A stretch of 40,613 nt of DNA from Diphasiastrum complanatum (taxonomy: Eukaryota; Streptophyta; Lycopodiopsida; Lycopodiales; Lycopodiaceae): NCBI GenBank assembly GCA_029204225.1, contig CM055095.1:76144818-76185430 (forward strand), given 5' to 3'. This document shows, piece after piece, positions 1 through 8,855 of the stretch; the stretch's first letter is position 1; each line of letters starts with the position of its first letter. The notes under the pieces are model-generated. The model was given only the letters and a program-made list of their open reading frames with translations. It was not told the origin of the DNA and did not search any database. Made by a program: the position numbers and the translations under genes.

Positions 1-88
1 AATGGCAACTACAGGAGCTAAGAACGAGCCAGCAGAGAAGAAATCCCTCCTTGTCTGCTTTCTCCTATCCATGGAAGTGTACTAGGGG

Positions 89-360
89 ATATCACACTTG
101 TGCGTGACGACTAGGATAAGCAAGGAAGGATTATGAAGCCCTTGTAGAGGACCGATATGTACGGAAAGAATGTACGGTATATCGGACCTGTGTGAGCCAA
201 ATATCAGAGAGATCGATTAGTATAGAAGAGAGATGAAAAGTCCGATATAAGGAGACATGTAGGCAAAAATATCGGACTTCTGCGCATGGAAGGCAGTAGG
301 CAGAATATCGATTGTGAAGGAGGCGCACAAGTACGATATGCAGACCCCAAAAAAAAGGGA
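89..360. repeat. Degenerate 90 bp tandem repeat, three units
   Basis: Three units are recognised by a paired inverted motif. The forward motif (consensus ATATCGNACTTGTGCGC, degenerate) starts at 89, 179 and 269. Its reverse partner, ending GATAT, ends at 158, 248 and 339. Spacing within each series is 90-91 bp, and forward start to reverse end is 69-70 bp in every unit. Sequence between the motifs is poorly conserved, so this is an old array. It has no coding content. Confidence 0.65.
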
Positions 361-400
361 AAAAAATTCATCGAAGTTTGTGATTTTATATCACGGTTCA

Positions 401-679
401 CACGTGCGAAAGAATGTCCTGTCGCATGTGTGGGATTTGTATGGCCAAATGCGAGAGCGACACATGTCAGGTTGTCATTTTACATGTGTGGGATTTGTAT
501 GGCCAAATGCGAGAGCGACATGTGTTGTTGAACCGACGAATGAACACGAGACACGTGTATTGGTGTCATTTCACACGTGTCCAAGTGTCACCTCACACAT
601 GCCAGTGCTTGCAGTCCAATTGGAAGTAAACACGTGTCCATTGACCGTTGACCACAGGTGTGAAAATTATGTATAAAAG
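401..679 (+). promoter_or_regulatory. Promoter-like block: G-boxes, W-boxes, CCAAT, TATA
   Basis: CACGTG G-box cores lie at 401-406, 552-557, 574-579 and 631-636. CCAAT is at 616-620, two TTGACC W-box cores are at 641-646 and 648-653, and TATAAAAG is at 672-679. The order and spacing fit a plant RNA polymerase II promoter firing rightward from about 700. G-boxes bind bZIP/bHLH factors and W-boxes bind WRKY factors in known plant promoters. No clear gene follows, so this may be an LTR U3 region or an orphaned promoter. Confidence 0.4.
425..520. repeat. 38 bp direct repeat, 58 bp period
   Basis: The same 38 bases occur at 425-462 and 483-520 with no mismatch that I can see. The repeat carries GGGATTTGTATGGCCAAATG and sits inside the promoter-like block between G-boxes. 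The perfect identity means a recent duplication, in contrast to the decayed repeats around it. Confidence 0.8.
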
Positions 680-729
680 GCACAAAACCTGATTAATTTT
701 TTATTTTTTTCTTTCTCGAAATTCACAAC

Positions 730-892
730 ATATCGCTCTTGTGCGCATGCCTTGTTGTCCATTTTTTGCAATGATACCTACTTGCGCACAAGTGTGATAT
801 TCAGTTGCTACCTGCCATATATATCCCTCTTGTGTGCGATCGTTAGAGTTAGTTTTGTTTTGTTTGTTCTCCCTCGTGCACAAGTGCGATAT
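730..892. repeat. Second cluster of the 90 bp repeat, two units
   Basis: Forward motifs start at 730 and 821 (91 bp apart) and reverse motifs end at 800 and 892 (92 bp apart). The forward-to-reverse span is again 70-71 bp. The cluster is therefore the same repeat as at 89-360, interrupted by the promoter-like block. The 784-800 copy, read in reverse, matches the 89 copy almost perfectly. Confidence 0.65.
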
Positions 893-1295
893 CTGTCGTA
901 GTTCCATTGCCTCTTCCTCAGGATCTACATGAGATTCAGGCCTGAGTTTATTTTTTTAAAAATTTGGGATTACTGAAAATCTAGACTACTTCCACAGCCT
1001 ATTCAGGCCATATTTACATGTTTTAAGAACTGCACAACCAAATTCTGACGTATTTTATGAACATTATGTTAGATTCAGGGATATACTTAGTAAGTCTGTT
1101 ATCTCCATAGGCTCACTCTTGTACATGCATTATACTGATCTTGTTCATTTCTTCCCATCTTTCAAACATAGACTAGATAGAATGTTCACCAAATTGTTTG
1201 ATCTTTTCAAAAGCAGTTCAATGTGTCTTTATTGCAACAAGAAATGTCGAGTGGTTGAATATCAGAGTGGTTTCGTACTTTTCTTGTTAGTTCAG

Positions 1296-1412
1296 ATCCC
1301 AGATAATGAGGAAGTTTCTGTTGCTGACCCTCCTATGGCATCATCCTCTATTCAATCATCTATTAAGGATATTAGTCACTTCCTAATCAACACCCTTGAT
1401 AAGGAAAGAAAT
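1296..1412 (+). other. Possible host exon cut by Copia B
   Basis: A pyrimidine-rich tract ending in AG at 1294-1295 looks like a 3' splice site. It is followed by an open frame starting IPDNEEVSVADPP and ending near LDKERNRAF. The frame then runs straight into the truncated gag of Copia B on the other strand, so any gene here was broken at about 1412. I recognise no family. The segment 910-1295 to its left holds nothing else I can support. This could simply be a chance open frame. Confidence 0.2.
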
Positions 1413-1420
1413 AGAGCATT

Positions 1421-2010
1421 TTATGAATCACCATTGTCGTCATAGCGTTCACGAGCTTCTACTTCCTCCTTCACTCCATCTATTTCCTTTTGAAGTGTCA
1501 TTGTCGCATCTTTCACCAACAAGGTTCGAGTTGTGTGGAATGACCTGTGTAGGGCATGAAGAAAATAACTAAGCTGTTTTTCCTTAGAAATTATATTCTT
1601 TGCACCGAAATTCTGCAAGGAAATAAATAGATCTTTTATCTTTCGCACGAATGTGTTCAGGTCTTTGCCATCCCACTGTAGGTAAGTTAATTGGTCTTCC
1701 AAAAACATGATCTGATTACGAGATCGAGTCTCATTTTTCATCTGAAATCCTTTGCGTTTGAAATAAATCCTTCCCATAAATCCTTTGCGTTTGAAATTGA
1801 TGTAAGATCTAGCATTATATTGTCATGCATTGAAGACGCAATAATTGCTATAGCTTTGTCATTTTTTAAACTCCATTCTTGAAGTTCTTTGCCAAGAGTA
1901 GCTTCTGGCTTATTCTCAATTGGTTCTATCCATTGCCATAGACCTTTGCCTTTCAACAAGAGTGAAGTCTTTAATTTCCAAATCAAGTAGTTTGAACCTT
2001 CTGGGTCCAA
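1421..2010 (-). pseudogene. Copia B gag (UBN2-type), frameshifted
   Basis: Capsid polyprotein of a Ty1/Copia element, which would package element RNA into cytoplasmic particles. The N-terminal part begins near LDPEGSNYLIWKLK, the usual start of the UBN2/DUF4219 gag region. The codon at 2010 is TTG rather than ATG, and in-frame reading upstream meets a stop, so the true start is lost. A 33 bp in-frame tandem duplication (copies at 1745-1764 and 1778-1797) repeats the ISNAKD segment and coincides with a frameshift. The second frame continues with MKNETRSRNQ, KDLNTFVRKI and EVEARERYDDNG to 1421, where the element is cut. The zinc knuckle is therefore missing. Confidence 0.8.
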
Positions 2011-2154
2011 GATAGTAGTGATCTTAGCTTGAATGTTGGTGATCTATGACATCTTTTAATTCTGAATAAGGTCCAAATAGCGGCTTACTGATGGATGTAT
2101 GAAAAATGTTAAGAGGGATATGAAGATACCACTGTATCAACTTTAATTCCGTAT

Positions 2155-2166
2155 GCTCTGATACCA
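2155..2166 (-). other. Primer-binding site of Copia B (tRNA-iMet type)
   Basis: Read on the minus strand this is TGGTATCAGAGC, the standard plant Copia PBS complementary to the 3' end of initiator methionine tRNA. It lies one base inside the LTR end at 2168. Confidence 0.9.
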
Positions 2167-2167
2167 C

Positions 2168-3088
2168 TGTAAAAAAAATAGCAGTTATTCTTTCACATAG
2201 AACATGATGCGAGTTCGAATAAATCAAACCAATATCAGTGTCTTCAATCGCGATTTTATCTGATCTATGTACTAATAGAACAATATTTATTCTGAATAAA
2301 TATGCGTGCAAAAATTATATGCGGAAGTATGAGACAACTCAAGACCATTTAGACAATAAGAAATTATTAATCAAAAAACGAATTTTTTCATAACTCTGAA
2401 TTTGATTCATCAATATACATCTCTTGCTATTGTGTCTCTGATTGAGTTAATTTCATATATATTTATATTGCTACAAGAGAGGTCTTTTGGCCTTTTGATA
2501 CTGTAACAATAGAAATTTGACCATTACGACGGTTGATATTCAAACAGACACTCTGTTTCCAGGCTCGCATAAATTCTGTTCGCGAATATTTTGCAACAAT
2601 CTGTCTCTTCATTTTAGTTTTGTGTTTGCGAATTGTTCGCGACACTTGACTCTTCGCAACATTTTCGTCATTCGTGAATTGTTCACGATAGATGACAATT
2701 CTTGAGCTTGAAGAAGGAAACTATAATATTTCGCGAACTGTTCAAGATAGTTTTGCGACAGGTGAGTTCGAAGAACAGTCCAGAAGATTTCACGACAATT
2801 TTGCAACATCTGAGGCTTTGAACAAGAAACAGAAAAAATTTTTGCAACAAGATTCTGTTCGCGAATCTTTTGAGCTTCAACAAGAAAGCCATGAGCTTCC
2901 ACAAGACACTGTTTCTCGAATCTTTGGAGTTGACTGCAAGACAAATTTTGCGAATCCTTCACGAATCTTTTTGAGTTGGTCACGAATAGAAATGTTTTGA
3001 GTTCACGTTTGTTTCTTTCTCATCCTTTTTCAAGTAAACTGCACGCTTTGTTGGTAGAATCAAGATCTATCTGATCAGTTGTTCTACA
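2168..3088 (-). repeat. Copia B 5' LTR (921 bp)
   Basis: The ends are TGT...ACA, as expected for an LTR. It aligns along its length with the LTR at 6556-7417, including the segments around GGTCTTTTGGCC and CTCTGTTTCCAGGCTCG. Many small differences and indels show that the two copies have been separate for a long time. It carries four copies of a 17 bp dyad (2580, 2626, 2672 and 2731), described separately. Confidence 0.85.
2580..2747. repeat. Four-copy dyad array in Copia B LTR
   Basis: Four 17 bp inverted-repeat sites start at 2580, 2626, 2672 and 2731. Each has two 7-base arms around a 3-base centre. The copy at 2672-2688 is TCGTGAATTGTTCACGA, a perfect dyad. The copy at 2626 is TTGCGAATTGTTCGCGA, with one mismatch. 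Spacing is 46, 46 and 59 bp, almost the same as in the LTR at 6556-7417. Confidence 0.8.
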
Positions 3089-4290
3089 TTTGCTTCTTGT
3101 TTATCTGGAATATGGCTGCACCAGATACTAGAGTACAACCTCCTGAAATACTTTTGCTATCATTGATGCTTCATGAATGCCCAGCTTGCGTCACTGTAAG
3201 ATTCGATCCGAAATCCAGCTTCCTTCGAATAACACATTCCATAGTCTTTTGTTTCCTGGAGATATTGTACTACTCTCTTTGCCAACTTCCAATGTAACGA
3301 TTTTGGATTCTGATTAAATTGGCTTTGTCTATATACTGCAAATGCTATATCAGGTCTGGTGTTGTCTGCAAGATATAACAATGATCCAATTATCTTGCGA
3401 TAGGGTGTATTGGCCATTCGCTTCTCTTCCTCAAGAGTCTGCAGACAATTTGCCTTGCTCAGTATTGTTTCAGGTATCATGGGAGTATGCACACCTTTGC
3501 ATTTGAGCATGTTGAAGTCTTGAATGGTTTTTTGAGTGTACTTTTGTTGGTGAAGTAACAACTTACCACCTTCAAAGTCTCTCTCGATTGACAAGCCTAG
3601 ATAGTTTTTTGCTTCTCCTAGGTCAGCGATCTCAAATATTTCAGAAATGTCTCTTTTGACATCTAAAATTAGTTTATCTTTTATTGAGAAGATTAGCGTG
3701 TCGTCAACATAAACAACTCAAATGATTATTTCATTTTGGACATGCTTTATATAGACATTCGATTCAATGAATAGAGGTTTGAAGCCTAAAGAACGTAGTG
3801 TTTCATCCTTCTTTCTATGCCATTGTCTGGCTGCTTGTTTCAGACCATAAATGCTTTTATTCTTTTATTCATGTGACATCCAAATGATGGATAATCTTGG
3901 CTTACAAAACCAAGTGGTTGGTCTATGAATAAGTTGTCTTCTAATTCTGCGTGCAAGAAAGCAGTTTTCTCATCCACAATATGGATTTTTAGATCATGAG
4001 CCACTGCATAAGCGAATAACAAGCAAATTGATGTGTGTTTGACTACTGGTGAGAAAGTATCAGTGTAGTCGATCCCATACTTATGTGAAAAACCTTTTGC
4101 AACGAACCTTGCTTTGTATCTGATGTTCTCTCCATCAGGACCTGTTTTGACCTTGTAGATCCACTTGGATTTAACTGGTTTTCTTCCATCAGGTATAGGT
4201 GCAAGTGTCCATACATTGTTCTTATACATGGATGAGATTTCGTCCTCCATTGCTTGAATCTAGTGATCTTTATCTGGTCCATCAATAGCT
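3089..4290 (-). pseudogene. Copia A reverse transcriptase and partial RNase H
   Basis: Converts element RNA to DNA in the particle; RNase H removes the RNA template. RT begins near 4285, with WIYKVKTGPDGE and YKARFVAKGFSHKYGIDY at about 4160-4060. The first catalytic aspartate is in VDEKTAFLHA. Frame breaks follow around 3840. The YVDD active-site box is intact at 3711-3700 (minus). RNase H starts with IIGSLLYLADNTRPDIAFAV, and one catalytic aspartate lies in YSDASWA at about 3180. After a frame change the domain reads as far as AAIFQINKKQ and stops dead at the Copia B LTR. The C-terminal RNase H catalytic residues and the polypurine tract are absent. Confidence 0.85.
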
Positions 4291-4609
4291 TTCTCGAATG
4301 TTTGAGGTTCGTCTTAGAAACCTCAAAATTCGATGGCTACATTCATTAAAACATCCTGACCAAATCTTACTGGTGGTTTTTGTTGTCTATCAGATCTTCT
4401 CACAAGTGGTTTCGAGTTCGATTCTGCAGTTTTGGGTTCAACCTTTTTGCTGGAATTCGAACTGGTGACTCAAGTCTGTCAGATACTCGATCTTTAAATC
4501 TCTCCGAATCTGGTAATTTTCGTTCATCTTCTTCTTGTTTTACTTCTATCATTGGTAGCTCATAATAATTCTTGAGAATATCATAGTCGACTAAATCACT
4601 GTGTGCTAT

Positions 4610-5473
4610 TTATTTTGACTCATCGAATTTGACATCTTGAACAACTTTTATTCTGCCAGTTTCGGGTATGTAGACTTGATAATATGATGAATGTAAGTCG
4701 AATCCTACTACAAAACCTTGTTCTGTCTTTTCATCGAGTTTTTTTCTCAATTTGTCTAGTATGTGCATATAAACTGCGCATCCGAATGTCCAAACATGTG
4801 CAAGATTTGGCTTTGACTTCCACCATATCTCATGAGGAGTTTTATCTGGTATTTGAGATTTCAAAAATCGATTCTGAAGATAATTTGATGTAGCCACTGG
4901 TTCCGCTCACAATTGTTTTGGTGCTTTCGCATGAGCCATCATACACCTAGCAGCTTCCATAAGTGTACGATTCCTTCGTATAGCTATTCTATTGTGCTGA
5001 GGTGTATATGATATGCAGTCTTCGTATGTATAATACCTCGATCAGTACAATAAGCTTTGAATTCGTTGGAAATGTACACATCTCCACAATCTATGCAAAT
5101 TTGCTTAAACTTATTGCCTATCTGCTTCTCAGCCCAATTCATATACTCAACAAATTTCTCAAAAAGATTTTGTACGAATAAAGTATACCACAGCGAGTTT
5201 GCTGAAGTCATCAATACACATAATGAAGTATTTTGCATCACCTAAAGACAATACTCCAAATGGTCCACAAATATCTGAATGCACAATTTCCAGTACCTTG
5301 CTTGCTTTATAAACATCCTTACTAAAAGGTGTTCTAGTCATTTTGCCTTTAAGACAAGATTCGCAGGTAGTTCGAATATCTCGACTTTTGATTTCGACTC
5401 CTTCGATTCTCTGACTTTTGTTGGCTTGGTACAAGGATTCCATGTTCATGTGACATAGCCTCTTGTGCCACAT
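4610..5473 (-). pseudogene. Copia A integrase, broken
   Basis: Inserts element cDNA into host DNA. The frame opens with the GAG-pre-integrase zinc site (HHCC type): MWHKRLCHMN, then CESCLKGK. The rve core follows with the first aspartate in IVHSDICGPF and the second in ICIDCGDVYISNEF. A frameshift near 5010 separates the next block, where the catalytic glutamate is expected in a GVAERKNRT-like motif. Here it reads RIAIRRNRT, so the glutamate is replaced by isoleucine. The C-terminal part resumes at 4897 with SNYLQNRFLKSQIPDKTPHE and WTFGCAVYMHI. With a lost active-site residue and frame breaks, this is a dead copy. Confidence 0.85.
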
Positions 5474-5512
5474 AATATATGTTGATTCTTGAGTATGATT
5501 TGCTTGTTCGAT

Positions 5513-5938
5513 TCAAGTTTGAATGTTTAAGTAATACAAATTTCCTTCTTTGTTGCTTTTAGCAACTAGGTTATCATAATCTTCATCAAACAGTTTACAA
5601 TAGTCCTTTGTGAAGGTTACTGACATGCTTGTATCGACTATCTTTGTTACGAATATAATATCTTTATCAAGAGTAGGGACATAGAGAATTTCTTCCAGTT
5701 TCTTGTCACTCTGATTCATGTCTAGCCATAGTGCACCAGTTCCATCAACTACGTGTTTAGAACCATCTCCAAGTATAATAAATATCGAATAATTCGTCTT
5801 ATTGTACTCAGACAATATTTGTTTCGAGGGAACAAAATGTGACGTGGCTTTCGAATCAAGTACTACTTCTCGAATCTTTGAGTTTGATGAACAACATTGA
5901 TCAGCACAAACATACGCTGCTGAATTTTTTGTTGTCAT
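5513..5938 (-). pseudogene. Copia A protease with altered active site
   Basis: Aspartic protease that would cleave the gag-pol polyprotein. The catalytic triad region reads VVLDSKATSHF, where Copia proteases normally have D-S-G; the glycine is lysine here, which should disable it. Downstream, LGDGSKHVVDGTG and LEEILYVPTLDKDII match the usual Copia protease flap and linker. The frame stays open for 141 codons and ends just upstream of the integrase zinc site. Confidence 0.8.
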
Positions 5939-6542
5939 GTCTTTTGATGCTCTGGAGCATTCTGCTTTGTCTTCGACATAGTTTGAATCTGAAGGTTTGC
6001 TTCGATTATGCTCCTCCTTATTTTTGGGATTCTGATAACAGTCTAGTACTCCATGACCCCATTTATGATAATGAATGCATTCAATCTTTGGATTTAACCA
6101 ACGCTTATCTTATGTATGACCTAATCCTTTGCATCTGTTGCAAATCTTCCTATCACCAAAATTTTTCTGTTGTTTTTCAGATTGTTGATCATTTGTCTTG
6201 GATTCATTTCCATTCTGTTTAGAAGACTCCCTCTTAAACTTAGACTTATTTGAAGATTTATTCTTCTGAGTAAATAGCGCATTTTTGGAATCACCATTAT
6301 TGTCATATCGTTCATGAGCTTTTACTTCCTCTTTGACTCCATCTATTGCCTTTTGAAGTGTCATTGTTGAATCTTTTGCCAGTAAAGTTTGAGTTGTGTG
6401 GAATGACCTGGGTAGGGCTCGAAGAAAATAGCTAAGCTATTTTTCCTTTGAGATTGCATTCTCGAAGTTCTTTGGCAGGGGCTACTGGTGGATGAAGGAT
6501 GCTGAGAGGGGTGTAAGGATACCACTATATCGACTCTGATAT
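5939..6542 (-). pseudogene. Copia A gag remnant with two internal deletions
   Basis: The C-terminal gag is retained: a basic linker rich in K, S and N, then a knuckle beginning CNRCKGLGH, an in-frame stop, and a second CX2CX4HX4C-like knuckle ending GHGVLDC in which one cysteine is tyrosine. Compared with the gag of Copia B (1421-2010), most of the N-terminal region is missing. The homology breaks fall where B has ATTCT at about 1588 and 1876, and near GCTTACTG at about 2080. The losses look like two short-homology deletions. The remaining sequence next to the PBS is leader. Confidence 0.75.
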
Positions 6543-6554
6543 GCTCTGATACCA
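6543..6554 (-). other. Primer-binding site of Copia A (tRNA-iMet type)
   Basis: Minus-strand TGGTATCAGAGC lies one base inside the LTR end at 6556, in the same arrangement as in Copia B. Confidence 0.9.
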
Positions 6555-6555
6555 C

Positions 6556-7417
6556 TGTAGGAAAAATAGTTATAATTCTTTTTTAGAAAACACGATGAAA
6601 GTTTGAATAAATCAAACTAATATCAGTGTCTTCAATCGGGTCTATTTTTTATCTATGTACTAATAGAACAATTTTGCCTTGATTGAATTTAGCATGCAAA
6701 ATTAAGAGACAACTTCAAACAATATTAGACAATGAGAAACTTTGATCAAAAACAAATTTATAATTCTGAATCTAAATCATCAGTATACATCTCTTGCTGT
6801 CTTATCTCGTTGTTGTGTCTTTGATTGAGAGAATTATGAGAGTGTGTTACAATGAGTAGTCCACATGTATTTATATTGCTACAGGACAGGTCTTTTGGCC
6901 TTTTAATTCTATAACAGTAGATCTAACCGTTACGACAGTTGATATTCAAATAAGCACTCTGTTTCCAGGCTCGAATAATTTCTATTCGCAAATTGTTCAT
7001 GACAGTTTATCTCTTTGTCTAAGCTTTGTGTTTCGTGAATTGTTTGTGACACTTTGTCTTTTCATGACATCTTTGTGTTTCGCAAATTGTTTGCGACAGT
7101 TGATAGTTTTGAGCTTGAAGAAGAATAAAAAATATTTTGCGAATTGTTCGCGACAGGCGACGGGCCACAATTTTACAACATGTGAGGTTTGAACAAGAAA
7201 CATAAAATTTTGCGACAAGAACTTGTTCGCGAATCTTTCGAGTCACCATAAGAAATTTGTTTGCGAATCTTTTGAGTTACCACAAGATATTTCACGAATC
7301 TTTTGAGGTTGACCACGAATAGAAATGTTTCGAGTTCGAGTTCGTTTCTCATCCTTTGTCAAGTAAACTATGCACTTTGTTAGTAGAATCGAGATCTGTC
7401 TGATCAGGTGTTTTACA
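6556..7417 (-). repeat. Copia A 5' LTR (862 bp)
   Basis: Begins TGTAGG and ends TTTTACA on the plus strand, giving the standard TG...CA ends. It is related along its length to 2168-3088. The outer 240 bp are also present a second time at about 8017-8256 because of a later tandem duplication. Four dyad sites lie at 6986, 7033, 7080 and 7137. Confidence 0.85.
6986..7153. repeat. Four-copy dyad array in Copia A LTR
   Basis: 17 bp dyads start at 6986, 7033, 7080 and 7137, spaced 47, 47 and 57 bp. The copy at 7080-7096 is TCGCAAATTGTTTGCGA, a perfect inverted repeat that differs from the perfect copy in Copia B at two positions in each arm. The sequence following each of the first dyads is also related, so the array is a ~47 bp tandem repeat with the dyad as its conserved core. 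Confidence 0.8.
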
Positions 7418-8855
7418 TCCTCTTCATCTTGGTCTTTTGCTTTGTCCTTAGAGAAGTGTTGGTGTTGCTTTTTGCTCCTCTCTTTGTGCTTGGCAAATAA
7501 AACTTTTTCTTCACCATTATGATTGAGTGACAATTTGTCCATCCTTAATAGCTTGTTCTCATGCCTTGATTCTTCAGCCATTAGCACTCCTTGCAAAGCT
7601 TCCAAAGTAGGTAGCTCCTCCTTGATGAGATAGGATTGGACAAGGTTCTCATACTTATCTCTCAAGCCATTAAGTATGACTTGGACTAGCTCACTTTGAT
7701 TTATGGACCCTCCAATGCAAGCAAGCTCCCTATGAGTAACTTTCACTCTCAACACATAATAAGTGACACTCTCATCAATATTTTGAGAACTTTGAAAGAT
7801 TTGATTTCTAAGAGTGAGGAGCCTAGTGATGTTTTTGGCTTCATAAATAGCTTTGAGAGAATCCCAAGCTTGCTTGGCTGAGTTGCAATCACCAATCTCT
7901 CTCAAAATCTCATTAGAGACATTCATCTTGATAAGGTGGAGAGCCATCCTAGCTCTCTTCTTGTACTTTTGTACTTATTGAAGGACTTGAGATTCCTCCT
8001 CAATCCCAAGTTCATGACATGTGAGGTATGAACAAGAAATAGAATATTTCGCTACAAGAACTTGTTCGCAAATCTTTCGAGTCACCATATGAAATTTGTT
8101 CGCAAATCTTTTGAGTTACCACAAGATATTTCATGAATCTTTTGAGGTTGACCACAAATAGAAGTGTTTTGAGTTCGAGTTCGTTTCTCATCCTTTGTCA
8201 AGTAAACTATGCACTTTGTTAGTAGAATCAACATTTGTTTGATCAGGTGTTTTACATCCTCTTCATATTGGTCTTTTGCTTTGTCCTTAGAGAAGTGTTG
8301 GTGTTGCTTTTTGTTCCTCTCTTTGTGCTTGGAAAATAAAACTTTTTCTTCACCATTATGATTGAGTGACAATTTGTCCATCCTTAATAGCTTGTTCTCA
8401 TGCCTTGATTCTTCAGCCATTAGCACTCCTTGCAAAGCCTCCAAAGTAGGTAGCTCCTCCTTGATGGCATAGGATTGGACAAGGTTCTCATACTCATCTC
8501 TCAAGCCATTAAATATGACTTGGACTAGCTCACTTTAATTTATGGATCCTCCAATGCAAGCAAGCTCCCTATGAGTATCTTTCACTCTCAACACATAATT
8601 AGTGGCACTCTCATCAATCTTTTGAGAATTTTGAAAGATTTGATTTCTAAGAGTGGGGAGTCTAGTGGTATTTTTGGCTTCATAAATATCTTTGAGAGAA
8701 TCCCAAGCTTGCTTGGCTGAGTTGCAAACACCAATCTCTGTCAAAACCTCATTAGAGACATTCATCTTGGTAAGGTGGAGAGCCATCCTAGCTCTCTTCT
8801 TGTACTTTTATATTTCTTGAAGGACTTGAGGCTCCTCCTCAATCCCAAGTACAAT
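7178..8855. repeat. 839 bp tandem duplication of an LTR/gag junction
   Basis: Matching landmarks are offset by 839 bp: GTCACCATA at 7242 and 8081, and the LTR edge at 7417 and 8256. Each copy holds about 240 bp of Copia A LTR followed by about 590 bp of Copia C gag. The copies run from about 7178 to 8016 and from 8017 to 8855. They differ by scattered substitutions. Because both contain the same LTR/gag junction, the duplication happened after the A-type element had inserted into C. Confidence 0.85.
7418..8012 (-). pseudogene. Copia C gag, duplicated fragment (left copy)
   Basis: UBN2-type capsid fragment. Readable blocks are MALHLIKMNVSNEILREIG, YYVLRVKVTHRELACIGGSI, YENLVQSYLIKEELPTLEA and LQGVLMAEESRHENKLLRMD, then a lysine-rich stretch that runs straight into the Copia A LTR at 7417. 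An in-frame stop lies just upstream of the KYKKRARMAL block. This copy lacks the gag N-terminus because the duplication starts within gag. Confidence 0.8.

Larger units (their letters stand above)
1412..3088 (-). mobile_element. Copia element B, 5' part (LTR, PBS, gag)
   Basis: Read on the minus strand, this is a 5' LTR (3088-2168), a primer-binding site and a gag gene, truncated at about 1412 where homology to Copia A ends. Its LTR start at 3088 abuts the RNase H frame of Copia A directly, without a polypurine tract and without the rest of RNase H. This LTR is therefore not the 3' LTR of A: B was inserted into A. The bases TTTGC at 3089-3093 would be one copy of the target duplication. The other end of B lies outside the window or is lost. 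Confidence 0.75.
3089..7417 (-). mobile_element. Copia element A, interrupted and 3'-truncated
   Basis: On the minus strand the order is 5' LTR (7417-6556), PBS (6554-6543), shortened gag, protease, integrase, reverse transcriptase and partial RNase H, ending at 3089 where Copia B was inserted. The order gag-PR-INT-RT-RH is diagnostic of Ty1/Copia. Every coding part carries frameshifts or stops, so the element cannot move by its own proteins. The right LTR edge at 7417 joins the gag of Copia C in frame-like continuity, which marks A as an insertion into C. Confidence 0.85.

Noticed and set aside
2168-7417. A single complete Copia element bounded by the LTRs at 2168-3088 and 6556-7417
   Set aside because: The left LTR has its own PBS and gag on its far side, and it cuts A inside RNase H without a polypurine tract, so it belongs to a second, nested element.
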